From contig DAISKD010000006.1 of NCBI GenBank assembly GCA_036821185.1, positions 1-64,000 of the forward strand: DNA of 64,000 nt, written 5' to 3'. The notes under the pieces are model-generated. The model was given only the letters and a program-made list of their open reading frames with translations, did no database searches and was not told where the DNA came from. Below are positions 18,677 through 27,027 of this stretch, piece after piece; the stretch's first letter is position 1; each line of letters starts with the position of its first letter. A program made the translations under genes and the position numbers. The stretch is from CALJTV01 sp036821185 (GTDB lineage: Bacteria > Chloroflexota > Dehalococcoidia > GIF9 > UBA5629).

Positions 18677-19894
18677 CTATTCTTCTCTCTTAATAACTGT
18701 GGCTGCGCCCTGTCCACCGCCTACACAGGCAGTTGCTACGCCGTATTTCCCCTTTTCTAGGTTCAGTATCCTCGCTAGGGTGCCCACCAGGCGATTGCCG
18801 CTCGCTCCCAGTGGATGGCCTATGGCAATGGCACCGCCTTTTATGTTTACCCTTTCGGGGTCAATGCCCAGTTCTCTTATCGCGTAAATGGTGACTATGG
18901 CGAAGGCCTCGTTTATCTCCCAGAAGTCTATGTCCTTGACATCGAGCCCGGCATGCTTGAGTGCTATTCTGCTGGCAGGTACTGGTCCTTTACCCATGAC
19001 GCTCGGGTCTACCCCTGCCCAACCCATGGACACGATGGTGGCTAAAGGCTTAAGACCGTACTGTTTAGCCTTTTCTTTTGACATCAACATTAGCGCCGTG
19101 GCGCCGGCATTGAGAGGCGAGGCATTGCCTGCGGTTATTTGCCCATCGGGTGTATAGGCGGGCCTTAGCTGTGCTAGTGCTTCCATTGTGGTATCGGACC
19201 TGATGCTGACATCGTAGTCAATGACCTGCTTTTTGCCGTCGGGTAGGGTCACTTCAATGGGCATTATCTCTCCTTTGAAGTAACCCTCTTGTAGGGCTTT
19301 GGCCGCTCGCTGATGGCTTATCAATGCCCAGCGGTCCATATCCTCGCGGGTAAATCCTGACTCCCTAAACAACTTCTCAGCGGTCAGCCCCATATTCATA
19401 GCTATGGCGAAATTGTACTTCTTAAAACGTTCCTCCGTGAAGAAGGCTGGATCTGGCTGTCTGAGTATTGCCCGAGGGTCACCTGGCTCAATGCCCATCG
19501 GGATGTGTGTCATATGCTCGATGCCAACAGAGATCACGATGTCAGAGTAGCCCAGCATTATTTCCATAGCGCCTCGGTTGGTAGTTGCTAGCGTAGAGGC
19601 GCACTGTTTGTCGAACTGCTCGGCTGGTACCTCGAAGGGCATGTCCGCCTCGAACACGATGCTCCTGCCACCATAGGTCCATTGTTCAGCTACTGGCATG
19701 GCAGTGCCTACGAGGACATGGTTGACATCCTGCGGTTTGACCTTTGTCCTCTTGAGCATCTCCTGAATGAGCATGCCGGCGACACGGTCCATCCTCAGGC
19801 TGTTGAACACGTCTCTTTCTGGTTCCCGTGGCCTCGATCGGGAGAATGCTGACCTCAGATAGTCTACTATTACGACCTCTCTTGTTTGTGGCAT
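18677..19894 (-). CDS. Acetyl-CoA C-acyltransferase (thiolase)
   Basis: Reversible condensation or thiolysis of acyl-CoA. It has 405 aa with the full degradative or biosynthetic thiolase set: nucleophile Cys98 in KQCASTLATTNRGAMEI, NEAFA, the His motif GGAIAIGHPLGASG, and the C-terminal CVGGGQGAA. AAGGAGG lies 6 nt before the ATG. It follows the nitroreductase gene by 55 bp on the same strand and could be the last gene of the archease-rtcB transcript. Whether it works in fatty acid breakdown or acetoacetyl-CoA synthesis cannot be decided here. Confidence 0.93.
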   Translation of the reverse strand: MPQTREVVIVDYLRSAFSRSRPREPERDVFNSLRMDRVAGMLIQEMLKRTKVKPQDVNHVLVGTAMPVAEQWTYGGRSIVFEADMPFEVPAEQFDKQCASTLATTNRGAMEIMLGYSDIVISVGIEHMTHIPMGIEPGDPRAILRQPDPAFFTEERFKKYNFAIAMNMGLTAEKLFRESGFTREDMDRWALISHQRAAKALQEGYFKGEIMPIEVTLPDGKKQVIDYDVSIRSDTTMEALAQLRPAYTPDGQITAGNASPLNAGATALMLMSKEKAKQYGLKPLATIVSMGWAGVDPSVMGKGPVPASRIALKHAGLDVKDIDFWEINEAFAIVTIYAIRELGIDPERVNIKGGAIAIGHPLGASGNRLVGTLARILNLEKGKYGVATACVGGGQGAATVIKREE

Positions 19895-19949
19895 TTTACC
19901 TCCTTTTTACTTTTTATTTATTCTGAGCACGGGTTGTTGGATGCGGTGA

Positions 19950-20561
19950 CTAAATTGGTTTACCAACAGGGATTATGTATAGGGGCTTTAGCTGCTCTTC
20001 CAGATGTAATAAAGTCCTTACCTGTTCGTCATCAAAAGCGCCTACCATGACTGTGCCCAACCCCAGTGCCACGGCTTGTAGGGCAATATTCTGGCCCACG
20101 TGTCCCACTTCAATATGGACGTACCGTTCGCCTCGCCTTCCGTAGCGGTACATAGTCCTAAAATAAAGGGCGCAGACAATTATATCAACGGGACTGGTAG
20201 CAATACAAGATTGTCCTAAGGAAGCTTCAGCTAGGGCGGGTCTCAAGTCCCCTTCGATATATGTGTCAAGCGCGTGCCTGTCTGTCTGGTAATGGTAGAC
20301 ACCTGCCGTCAGGCCGGCTACGGTCTGCTCACCTGTCACTGCAAAAATTTCTAGAGGGTATGTAGCGCCGGCGCTCGGCGCTGCCCTGCGTCCACCGCTG
20401 GCAGTGATGCCTTGAGCTGCCCAGAGAAGCTGTGAGAGCTGTGAAAGCGTCAGGGGGTCACTGCGAAACCGCCTTATCGACCTCCGTTTCAAGATAGCTT
20501 CCTCTACAGAGGTTTTTCCGTAGTGGATTGGGTCGGGGAGTCTAATAGGCTCTCTTTTCAC
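19950..20561 (-). CDS. SagB-type nitroreductase-family oxidoreductase
   Basis: A predicted FMN protein of 203 aa. The N-terminus SVEEAILKRRSIRRFRSDPLTLSQLSQ is typical, with SGGRRAAPSAGATYPLE for FMN binding and GHVGQNIALQAVALGLGTV near the C-terminus, as in SagB/ThcOx-type standalone members. No thiazole/oxazole-peptide cyclase or precursor gene is nearby, so a natural-product role is not supported. Its GTG start is 8 bp after the rtcB stop, so it is probably cotranscribed. The substrate is unknown. Confidence 0.82.
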   Translation of the reverse strand: MKREPIRLPDPIHYGKTSVEEAILKRRSIRRFRSDPLTLSQLSQLLWAAQGITASGGRRAAPSAGATYPLEIFAVTGEQTVAGLTAGVYHYQTDRHALDTYIEGDLRPALAEASLGQSCIATSPVDIIVCALYFRTMYRYGRRGERYVHIEVGHVGQNIALQAVALGLGTVMVGAFDDEQVRTLLHLEEQLKPLYIIPVGKPI

Positions 20562-20569
20562 TCTCAGTG

Positions 20570-22027
20570 CTAGCCCTTGATGACGCCTATCGGGATAGCC
20601 ATAGCGACCTTTCGTGAGATCCCCGCTTTATGCGTCACCTCGACGACGTGGGTAACATCCTTGTAGGCTTGTGAGGCCTCCTCGGCTAGGGAGGACATAC
20701 TGTCTGCTTTGACTATGATCCCTTTGGCTCGTAGCTCTTCAGCAACGTCTACTCCCCGTAACCCTCGTTTGGCTGCTCCTCGGCTTTGCACCCTGCCAGC
20801 GCCGTGACAGGTTGAGCCAAAGGACTCAGCCATCGCACGTTCGGTACCTACCGCTACGTAGGAGCGACGTCCCATATCTCCAGGAATAAGTACCGGCTGT
20901 CCAATTTCCCTGTAGCACTGCGGCACGTCTTTGTGTCCTGCAGGGAAGGCCCTAGTTGCACCCTTGCGGTGGACGCATAAAGTCATCTTAGTGCCGTTTA
21001 CCACATGTTCTTCAATTTTGGCAATATTGTGGGCAACGTCGTACACCTGCCGTAGCCCCAACTCTTCCGGGCTTTTGCCAAAGACTTTAGCTAGCGACTC
21101 TCGTACCCAGTGGGTGATACATTGGCGGTTCGCCCAGGCATAGTTGGCAGCACATGCCATAGCAGCGAGGTAGTCTTTGCCCTCCGGAGATTCAATCGGT
21201 GCACAAGCGAGCTGCCTGTCGGGAAGACTGATGCCGTACCTTTTTACTGCCCCTTCCATGACCCTAAGATAATCGTCGCATACCTGATGTCCCAGGCCAC
21301 GGGAACCTGTGTGGATAAGAATCAATACTTGACCTACATGATCGATGCCCATGACTTTCGCAGCTTTCTCGTCGTATATTTCTTTTACTACCTCTACCTC
21401 GAGGAAGTGATTACCTGAGCCCAGGGTCCCTGATTGTGGCGCACCTCTCTGTTTGGCTCTGGCACTGACCTTGTCCGGGTTAGCCCCCTTCAGCCGCCCT
21501 GTCTCCTCGGTGACCTCGAGGTCAGCTTCTGTACCAAAGCCACGCCTGACTGCCCAGTGGGCGCCATCGGTCAAGATTTCGTTCATCTCTTTTTCGGTCA
21601 CCCTTATCTTCCCCTCTGAACCTACGCCTGATGGGATGTTGTGGAAAAGCTCGTTGACAAACTCTTTTATCTTGGGCCTAACTTCGTCTTCGCTTAGGTT
21701 GGTGCGCAGCAGCCTTACACCACAATTGATGTCGTAGCCCACACCGCCAGGCGAGACTACACCATCGGCGACTCTAGTGGCGGCGACACCGCCAATAGGG
21801 AAGCCGTAGCCCCAGTGGATATCAGGCATAGCCAGCGACCTGCCGACTATGCCGGGCAAAAAAGCGACATTGGCTACCTGCTCCAGCGACTGGTCCTCCT
21901 TAATTGCCTCCAGCATTTTTTCATCGGCATAGACCAGTCCGGGCACCCTCATGCCCTGTTTATATTCTTTGGGTATTTCCCAGCGAAAGTCGTCTATTTT
22001 CCTGATCTGTCCTTCCCACTTAGCCAT
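20570..22027 (-). CDS. rtcB: RNA-splicing ligase RtcB
   Basis: Joins 2',3'-cyclic phosphate or 3'-phosphate RNA ends to 5'-OH ends using GTP and Mn. It has 485 aa. Metal-binding motifs are PGGVGYDINCGVRLL, SGNHFLEVE and HTGSRGLGHQ. The guanylated histidine lies in STCHGAGRVQSR. The archease gene ends 10 bp upstream; archease speeds RtcB turnover, so this is a functional pair. Whether it repairs tRNA or rRNA or splices an intron is not evident. No intron is seen in the two tRNA genes of this window. Confidence 0.95.
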   Translation of the reverse strand: MAKWEGQIRKIDDFRWEIPKEYKQGMRVPGLVYADEKMLEAIKEDQSLEQVANVAFLPGIVGRSLAMPDIHWGYGFPIGGVAATRVADGVVSPGGVGYDINCGVRLLRTNLSEDEVRPKIKEFVNELFHNIPSGVGSEGKIRVTEKEMNEILTDGAHWAVRRGFGTEADLEVTEETGRLKGANPDKVSARAKQRGAPQSGTLGSGNHFLEVEVVKEIYDEKAAKVMGIDHVGQVLILIHTGSRGLGHQVCDDYLRVMEGAVKRYGISLPDRQLACAPIESPEGKDYLAAMACAANYAWANRQCITHWVRESLAKVFGKSPEELGLRQVYDVAHNIAKIEEHVVNGTKMTLCVHRKGATRAFPAGHKDVPQCYREIGQPVLIPGDMGRRSYVAVGTERAMAESFGSTCHGAGRVQSRGAAKRGLRGVDVAEELRAKGIIVKADSMSSLAEEASQAYKDVTHVVEVTHKAGISRKVAMAIPIGVIKG

Positions 22028-22037
22028 TTTTCGTCAC

Positions 22038-22457
22038 CTAGATGTCAAAAATTATGCGGGCCTTATAGAGGCCATCCTGTTTGCTTATTTGCAGCATGTG
22101 ATATGTAGCTGCCTTTATTTCTCTTGTTATCTTGTGCCTCTGCGGATAGACTTTTTCACCAAAGCACCGTGCTTTCATGCTACTACCGGTAAACTCTTCA
22201 ATCTTAAAACGCTTGAATGCCAGCCGTTCTACGTCGAAGATGTATATGAGTTCATTCAACCACTCTACCAGTAGACTCTCGGTGTCATCTGCTGATAGTT
22301 CAACAACATGTTCGATGTCTTCCTTCAAGTCGCTCACATCGACCATCAGGCTAAAAAGCCCGAGCGCAGCATTAGCAAAAAGTTCACTGATATCTGACCC
22401 GTAGGCGACAATGCCAATATCTGCAGTATGGTCAAAGACTTCAAAAGGCTTGTCCAC
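22038..22457 (-). CDS. Archease
   Basis: Small RtcB activator of 139 aa. The hallmark N-terminal FDHTADIGI supplies acidic metal ligands, and the C-terminal ARIIFDI keeps the conserved Asp. GTG start at 22457 with a GAGGGG stretch just upstream. It is the first gene of the archease-rtcB-nitroreductase unit, 25 nt downstream of a good promoter. Confidence 0.92.
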   Translation of the reverse strand: MDKPFEVFDHTADIGIVAYGSDISELFANAALGLFSLMVDVSDLKEDIEHVVELSADDTESLLVEWLNELIYIFDVERLAFKRFKIEEFTGSSMKARCFGEKVYPQRHKITREIKAATYHMLQISKQDGLYKARIIFDI

Positions 22458-22488
22458 AACCCCTCTTCATATCTAGACAGCAAACTCT

Positions 22489-22518
22489 ATTATATAGGCC
22501 TTGCTTCGTGGAAGTCAA
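22489..22518 (-). promoter_or_regulatory. Promoter of archease-rtcB
   Basis: Minus strand -35 TTGACT at 22513-22518 and a perfect -10 TATAAT at 22489-22494, spacing 18 bp. The expected start lies about 25 nt before the archease GTG. Confidence 0.75.
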
Positions 22519-22578
22519 AAACCTGTTCCTGTGATAGAGTTCGGACAGGGGTTATACAGCGTTTATTTCGCTAGTGAA

Positions 22579-22609
22579 CTGACAGTCTAGGTGTGAGATG
22601 TCTTATAAT
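22579..22609 (+). promoter_or_regulatory. Possible promoter of the SDR/enoyl-CoA hydratase pair
   Basis: CTGACA at 22579-22584 and TATAAT at 22604-22609, spacing 19 bp. The -10 is perfect, but the spacing is long. The leader to the SDR start is about 80 nt. Confidence 0.45.
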
Positions 22610-22695
22610 ATATGCAATATACCAGGTGCCGGTGCGCCAAGCGTTTTCAGGACAGTCGGCAGGTGAACTTTTTTCAAGTGAAAGGAGGTACGGTC

Positions 22696-23547
22696 ATGGA
22701 TCTAAATCTGAGAGGGAAAGTGGCCATTGTTACCGGGGCGGGGCGAGCTATCGGTGAGGAAATAGCCAGGAGCCTGGCTCGGGAGGGAGCGAGGGTGGTG
22801 GTAAACGACCTCTTTGCTGAACGGGCGCAGAGGGTTGCAGAGGAGATAAACGCAGCTGGTGGCGAAGCTATGGGGATAAAGGCTGATGTGACCAACTGGG
22901 AGGAGGTCACCAAAATGGTGGAAGAAGTCGTGAAAAAATGGGGCAGGGTGGATATCCTGGTGAACAATGCCGGTGTACCGGCGCCAAGTGCTGAGGAAGA
23001 TGCCATACCGGGACAGTATGCGACCTTTGCCGAGAGTGACCGTTCTCTGTGGGCCAAGTACATCGATGTCAATATCTATGGGACAATGAATTGCACCAAG
23101 GCGGTGATCAACCACATGGTCCAGCAAAAATACGGTAAGATAGTGAGCATCATTTCCGACGCTGGAAGAGTGGGTGAGCCAAGGTTGAGTGCCTATGCAG
23201 CAGGTAAGGCTGGCATACTGGGCTTCAGTAAGTCCCTGGCCAGAGAGGTCGCCCGTTACTGTATAAACGTGAATTGTATATCTCTGGGGGCAACACCACA
23301 TCCGGGACAGGATGAAAGGACAAAGGCAAGGATGAAAGCTGCGGGGATGACCGACGAGCAGATAGAGCAGGCTCTCAAGGAGCGACGTGAGGCGGTGATG
23401 AGGAACTATCCGCTGGCACGAGGTCTGGGGCGGTTGGGACTGCCATCGGACGCGGCTAATGCAGTTCTTTTCTTCGTCTCCGACGCGGCGGCGTGGATAA
23501 CAGGACAGGTGCTTAGCGTCAACGGTGGTTTTTCGATGGTGGGATAA
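22696..23547 (+). CDS. SDR-family dehydrogenase
   Basis: An NAD(P)-dependent short-chain dehydrogenase of 283 aa. The cofactor motif is TGAGRAIGEEIA, the structural motif is NNAG, and the catalytic Tyr-Lys are in SAYAAGKAG with an upstream Ser in IISDAGR. The C-terminus ITGQVLSVNGGFSMVG is typical. I choose ATG 22696 because AAAGGAGG is at 22681-22688. An insertion between NNAG and the catalytic Ser (EEDAIPGQYATFAESDRSLW) is somewhat longer than usual. The adjacent enoyl-CoA hydratase suggests a 3-hydroxyacyl-CoA substrate, which is an inference. Confidence 0.9.
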   Translation: MDLNLRGKVAIVTGAGRAIGEEIARSLAREGARVVVNDLFAERAQRVAEEINAAGGEAMGIKADVTNWEEVTKMVEEVVKKWGRVDILVNNAGVPAPSAEEDAIPGQYATFAESDRSLWAKYIDVNIYGTMNCTKAVINHMVQQKYGKIVSIISDAGRVGEPRLSAYAAGKAGILGFSKSLAREVARYCINVNCISLGATPHPGQDERTKARMKAAGMTDEQIEQALKERREAVMRNYPLARGLGRLGLPSDAANAVLFFVSDAAAWITGQVLSVNGGFSMVG

Positions 23548-23587
23548 GTAAGACGGGGTGAAATTAGTTGTGAAAGGAGATGCTGGA

Positions 23588-24370
23588 ATGGAGTACGAGA
23601 CTATTATTTATCACAAAGATGACGGCATCGTCACGGTGACACTTAACCGCCCGGAGCGCCTTAATGCTATAAATGCAAAGATGAGTTCTGAACTTGAGTA
23701 CTTAGTGGACGAACTTGCAGATGATGATGAGGTAAGGGTGGTCATTGTGACCGGTGCTGGGAGGGGCTTTTGTGCCGGGGCTGATATCAAGGAGATGGCT
23801 GATGCCAGTGCCCAGCAAAGTTCTCAACGGAGCAGACGTCGCCGCTACCGCTTTTTCAATAAACTTGAGGACTTGTGGAAGCCGGTGATCGCAGCGATAA
23901 ACGGACCGTGCAACGGAGGTGGGCTGGAGATAGCACTGTGCTGTGACTTCCGCATTGCTTCGGAGTTAGCCAGTTTTGGGTTGGGAGAGGTGAAGCTGGG
24001 CATCATCCCTGCTGCCGGCGCCACAGCGCGTTTGCCACGGTTAATAGGTCCAGCTCGGGCGAAGGAATTTCTCTACTTCGGCAATGTCATAGATGCTAGA
24101 CGAGCGTATGAGGTTGGGTTGGTGAGTAAGGTGGTGCCCGCGGAAGAGTTGATGGCCGAAGCTACGAGGTGGGCCAGTGAGCTTGCTGAAAGGCCCCCTT
24201 TGTCGTTGAGAATGCTCAAATACTGCGTAAATGTTGGTATGCAGATGGACCTTTTGAGTGCACTGGACTATGAGAGCAAATGTGCTGAAATTTTACGTAA
24301 TACCGAGGACTATAAGGAAGGGACGAGGGCGTTTGTAGAAAAGCGTAAGCCTGTTTTTAAGGGCAGGTGA
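23588..24370 (+). CDS. Enoyl-CoA hydratase/isomerase family protein
   Basis: Crotonase-fold protein of 260 aa. NRPERLNAINAKM opens the domain, GAGRGFCAGADIKEM forms the first oxyanion-hole segment, and GGGLEIALCCDFRIAS the second. FGLGEVKLGIIPAAGATARL retains one of the catalytic acidic positions. Start ATG 23588 is supported by AAAGGAGA 7 nt upstream. It follows the SDR gene closely and converges on a thiolase gene 18 bp away, so three consecutive beta-oxidation-type activities are clustered. Confidence 0.92.
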   Translation: MEYETIIYHKDDGIVTVTLNRPERLNAINAKMSSELEYLVDELADDDEVRVVIVTGAGRGFCAGADIKEMADASAQQSSQRSRRRRYRFFNKLEDLWKPVIAAINGPCNGGGLEIALCCDFRIASELASFGLGEVKLGIIPAAGATARLPRLIGPARAKEFLYFGNVIDARRAYEVGLVSKVVPAEELMAEATRWASELAERPPLSLRMLKYCVNVGMQMDLLSALDYESKCAEILRNTEDYKEGTRAFVEKRKPVFKGR

Positions 24371-24388
24371 GAGCTGGGCCGGGCTGTT

Positions 24389-25540
24389 TTACTTTTCTCT
24401 GACCAGCACGTGTACCGTGCTCACACCTCCGAAGCCAGCACACTCGGTGACACCTACCCTCGGGTTTCCAGGCACTTGTCTTTCTCTGGCTTCACCTCTG
24501 AGGTGTAGCGTTATCTCTGCTATCTGTCTGGCGCCAGTAGCACCAAGGGGATGCCCCTGTGCCTGGAGTCCGCCGCTGGGGTTCACAGGTATGGCGCCGG
24601 TGATCTCGGTCTTGCCTTCAATAGTGTATTTCCAGCCTTCGCCTTCGGGGCAGAGCCCCAGTGCTTCGATCTGCACGATCTCGCCTATGGTGGCGGCGTC
24701 GTGGACTTCTGCAAGGTCCACGTCCTCAGGGCCTACCCCAGCCTGTTCATAGGCCTCTTCAGCAGCCCTGACGGTGTTTTGCGGTATACACTTTTTACGG
24801 TCTGAGTACTTCTGTATGTGCAGGGCCGACCCGGCTATCCGCACCAGCGGCTTGCTGGTATATTTAGAAGCTATGTCCGCGGCACAAAGGACGAGCGCAG
24901 CTGCGCCATCGCTTGTCGGGCAGCACTGATAAAGGGTGAGCGGGTCAGCGATCATCCTGGAGTTAAGCACTTCTTCGAGGGTGAACACCTTTTTATACTG
25001 GGCATAGGGGTTGATGGTGCCATTTCTGTGGTTCTTTACTGACACCTGGGCGATTGCCTCTATAGTGGCCCCATATTCCATCATATATCGCCGTGCCATA
25101 AAAGCATACAGCCCCATCATCACGCCCGTGCCGAGATAGCGCTCCGGTGAATATCTGAGGGGTGAAGTTAATGGACCACGCGGCATCTTCTCGGCACCAG
25201 CGACTAGGATGATATCGTACAGTCCCGTGCCGATCAGCCGCCAGGCTAGCCAGACAGCTGTGCTACTGGAGGAACAGGCGTTTTCTATATTTCCTATCAT
25301 CGGTATTCCGTGGCTACCGAACTCGCTGAAAACGAGAAGCCCTGCGGACGAAGCCTGTTCTCTAACGTGAGAATACATCGCAACTTCGATGTCACGCCAT
25401 TTGATGCCAGCATCCTCGATAGCTTTACTAACGGCTTCCTTAGCCAGGTCTATATAGGTCTTTTCGGGTGGGAATCTGCCAAAAGGAAGAAGTCCGACTC
25501 CCAGGACCACAACATCTCTCATTTTCACTTTTTTCGCCAT
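24389..25540 (-). CDS. Thiolase-family protein (SCP-x/nonspecific lipid-transfer type)
   Basis: A 383-aa thiolase relative. The putative nucleophile is Cys89 in IENACSSSSTAVWLA, followed by EVHDAATIGEIVQ and the His motif GGLQAQGHPLGATG, and a C-terminal TECAGFGG. This is the divergent subfamily that normally partners a zinc-ribbon/OB (DUF35) protein, encoded just upstream. In archaea such pairs form acetoacetyl-CoA thiolase complexes with HMG-CoA synthase; in bacteria they also act in steroid and fatty acid side-chain cleavage. No HMG-CoA synthase is seen here. GAGG precedes the ATG. Confidence 0.9.
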   Translation of the reverse strand: MAKKVKMRDVVVLGVGLLPFGRFPPEKTYIDLAKEAVSKAIEDAGIKWRDIEVAMYSHVREQASSAGLLVFSEFGSHGIPMIGNIENACSSSSTAVWLAWRLIGTGLYDIILVAGAEKMPRGPLTSPLRYSPERYLGTGVMMGLYAFMARRYMMEYGATIEAIAQVSVKNHRNGTINPYAQYKKVFTLEEVLNSRMIADPLTLYQCCPTSDGAAALVLCAADIASKYTSKPLVRIAGSALHIQKYSDRKKCIPQNTVRAAEEAYEQAGVGPEDVDLAEVHDAATIGEIVQIEALGLCPEGEGWKYTIEGKTEITGAIPVNPSGGLQAQGHPLGATGARQIAEITLHLRGEARERQVPGNPRVGVTECAGFGGVSTVHVLVREK

Positions 25541-25604
25541 TTTTTCCTCTTCATGCTCAGAGATATTTTTTGTACTCGCAAGCTGTGATGGCTAGCTTCT
25601 GAAG

Positions 25605-26015
25605 TCAGGCCAATAGCCTGGCAACGTAAATCATTATGCTATCGCCCTCTTCAGTCTTATCGGCCTCTCTTATCTCAATTTCGACAGGTATCCCTACTTT
25701 TATTTGGGTCCTGACTAAATCAACGTCTACGAGCTGGGTGGTAGTCGTGGCACCGCCAGGAAACTCTACCTCAACGAGTGCATAGGGGACGGGGCCTTTC
25801 CAGTCCTGGTGAGGGGGTATGTGCAGAATGGTGAAGTTCCTGATTTTACCCTGCTTACCGGGATTGACCTGCTTGTAGTCCGGGCTGGAACAGTTGGGGC
25901 ATAAAGGGTGCATACCAAAGATGATCTCGCCACAGCTTTTGCAATGCATACCCAGAAGCTCAAAGTCGCCTGATGGCAGGACTTTGAGTTCGCTTTCCTT
26001 AAAGGACTTCATCAC
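25605..26015 (-). CDS. Zn-ribbon OB-fold protein (DUF35), thiolase partner
   Basis: A 136-aa protein. An N-terminal rubredoxin-like zinc ribbon with two CxxC pairs (CKSCGEIIFGMHPLCPNC, residues about 25-42) is followed by an OB-fold with GKIRNFTILH and PYALVEVEFPGG. Proteins of this type bind acyl-CoA and bridge thiolase to partners. GGAGGT lies 9 nt before the GTG at 26015; ATG 26012 is the alternative. It is the first gene of the minus-strand pair. Confidence 0.88.
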   Translation of the reverse strand: MMKSFKESELKVLPSGDFELLGMHCKSCGEIIFGMHPLCPNCSSPDYKQVNPGKQGKIRNFTILHIPPHQDWKGPVPYALVEVEFPGGATTTTQLVDVDLVRTQIKVGIPVEIEIREADKTEEGDSIMIYVARLLA

Positions 26016-26133
26016 TACTTTGCTACCTCCGGAGCCTAGGCTTTGTATCTTTTATTTCCGATTGCAGGCTCTCGTCTTAATGCCGTGCTGTCGTGTAGTG
26101 GTTTGCAACCGGAAAAGGTGCTTTAATGTATAA

Positions 26134-26162
26134 AGTGTATCAGGACAATCTGGAAGGGTCAA
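26134..26162 (-). promoter_or_regulatory. Promoter of DUF35-thiolase
   Basis: Minus strand -35 TTGACC at 26157-26162 and -10 TACACT at 26134-26139 with 17-bp spacing, about 110 nt before the DUF35 start. The 310-bp divergent region 26016-26325 holds this promoter and the phoB promoter. I see no gene in it. Confidence 0.5.
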
Positions 26163-26289
26163 ACCATGCCAGGGTTCAGTCGGTAAATATGTGACGGGTT
26201 AATGCTTAGTCCTGGGATTTTAACGAATTTATGTGCGAGGTGGCGGGATCGGTGTTGACAGTGTAACAATTGCCAGTTCCATCGAGAAT

Positions 26290-26318
26290 TTGATGAACTT
26301 AGCCGTACGTTCTATACT
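26290..26318 (+). promoter_or_regulatory. phoB promoter abutting the start codon
   Basis: -35 TTGATG at 26290-26295 and -10 TATACT at 26313-26318, spacing 17 bp. The ATG of phoB is at 26326, 7 nt after the -10, so the transcript would begin at or next to the start codon. Confidence 0.6.
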
Positions 26319-26325
26319 TAGGTTG

Positions 26326-27024
26326 ATGGCTGTGCTGAGCGGTGAGAAGATCCTGATTGTGGAAGATGACCGTAACCTGTTAAATACCCTGCAATACAAC
26401 CTCCGTAAAGAGGGCTACGAAGTCATCACGGCTATTGATGGCGCTGAGGCTCTTGAGATAGCCCGCCGAGATAAGCCAGACCTCATTATCCTCGATATAA
26501 TGCTGCCAAAGATAAATGGCTTTGAGGTATGCCGGATTTTACGTAAAGAAATGACAGTCCCAATACTGATGCTCACCGCGAGAGCAGAAGAGACCGATAA
26601 GATAGTCGGTCTGGAGATTGGCGCTGACGACTATATGACAAAGCCATTCAGTTTAAGGGAGCTGATCGCCCGTGTGAGGGCTATTTTGCGCCGTGTCAAA
26701 ATAGCAGAACAGCCACCTGAGGGCCCAGTACTAAAAGTCGGCGATATCGAACTCGATGTTGCTCGTCACAAAGTCACAGTTTCCGGAGAAATAGTAGAGC
26801 TTACGCCGAAGGAATTTGACCTACTCGCCTTTTTAGCAAAAAACAAGGGACTGGTGTTCAGCCGTGACCAGCTTCTTGAAAAGGTGTGGGGCTATGACTT
26901 TGCCGGCGGTACGCGCACGGTTGATGTGCATATCCGTTGGCTCAGGCAAAAAATAGAGCCTGAACCAACGCGGCCAAGATACCTAATCACCGTTCGCGGT
27001 GCCGGGTATAAACTGGAGAGCTAA
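26326..27024 (+). CDS. phoB: Phosphate response regulator, OmpR/PhoB family
   Basis: A 232-aa two-component regulator. The receiver domain spans residues 7-122 with acidic pocket EDD, phosphoacceptor Asp57 in LIILDIMLP, and Lys in MTKPF. A C-terminal winged helix occupies about 135-232 (LTPKEFDLLAFL, TVDVHIRWLRQKIE, VRGAGYKL). The start at ATG 26326 is chosen because the promoter ends 7 nt before it; longer in-frame starts (26233, 26293) would lie upstream of or inside that promoter. The kinase follows after 3 bp, then pst genes behind a Pho box, which fixes the phosphate role. Confidence 0.9.
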   Translation: MAVLSGEKILIVEDDRNLLNTLQYNLRKEGYEVITAIDGAEALEIARRDKPDLIILDIMLPKINGFEVCRILRKEMTVPILMLTARAEETDKIVGLEIGADDYMTKPFSLRELIARVRAILRRVKIAEQPPEGPVLKVGDIELDVARHKVTVSGEIVELTPKEFDLLAFLAKNKGLVFSRDQLLEKVWGYDFAGGTRTVDVHIRWLRQKIEPEPTRPRYLITVRGAGYKLES

Positions 27025-27027
27025 AGA

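Noticed and set aside
26180..26240. Pho box upstream of phoB (a TTTAACG-like unit near 26220)
   Set aside because: Only one unit matches; the 11-bp periodicity seen before pstS is absent.
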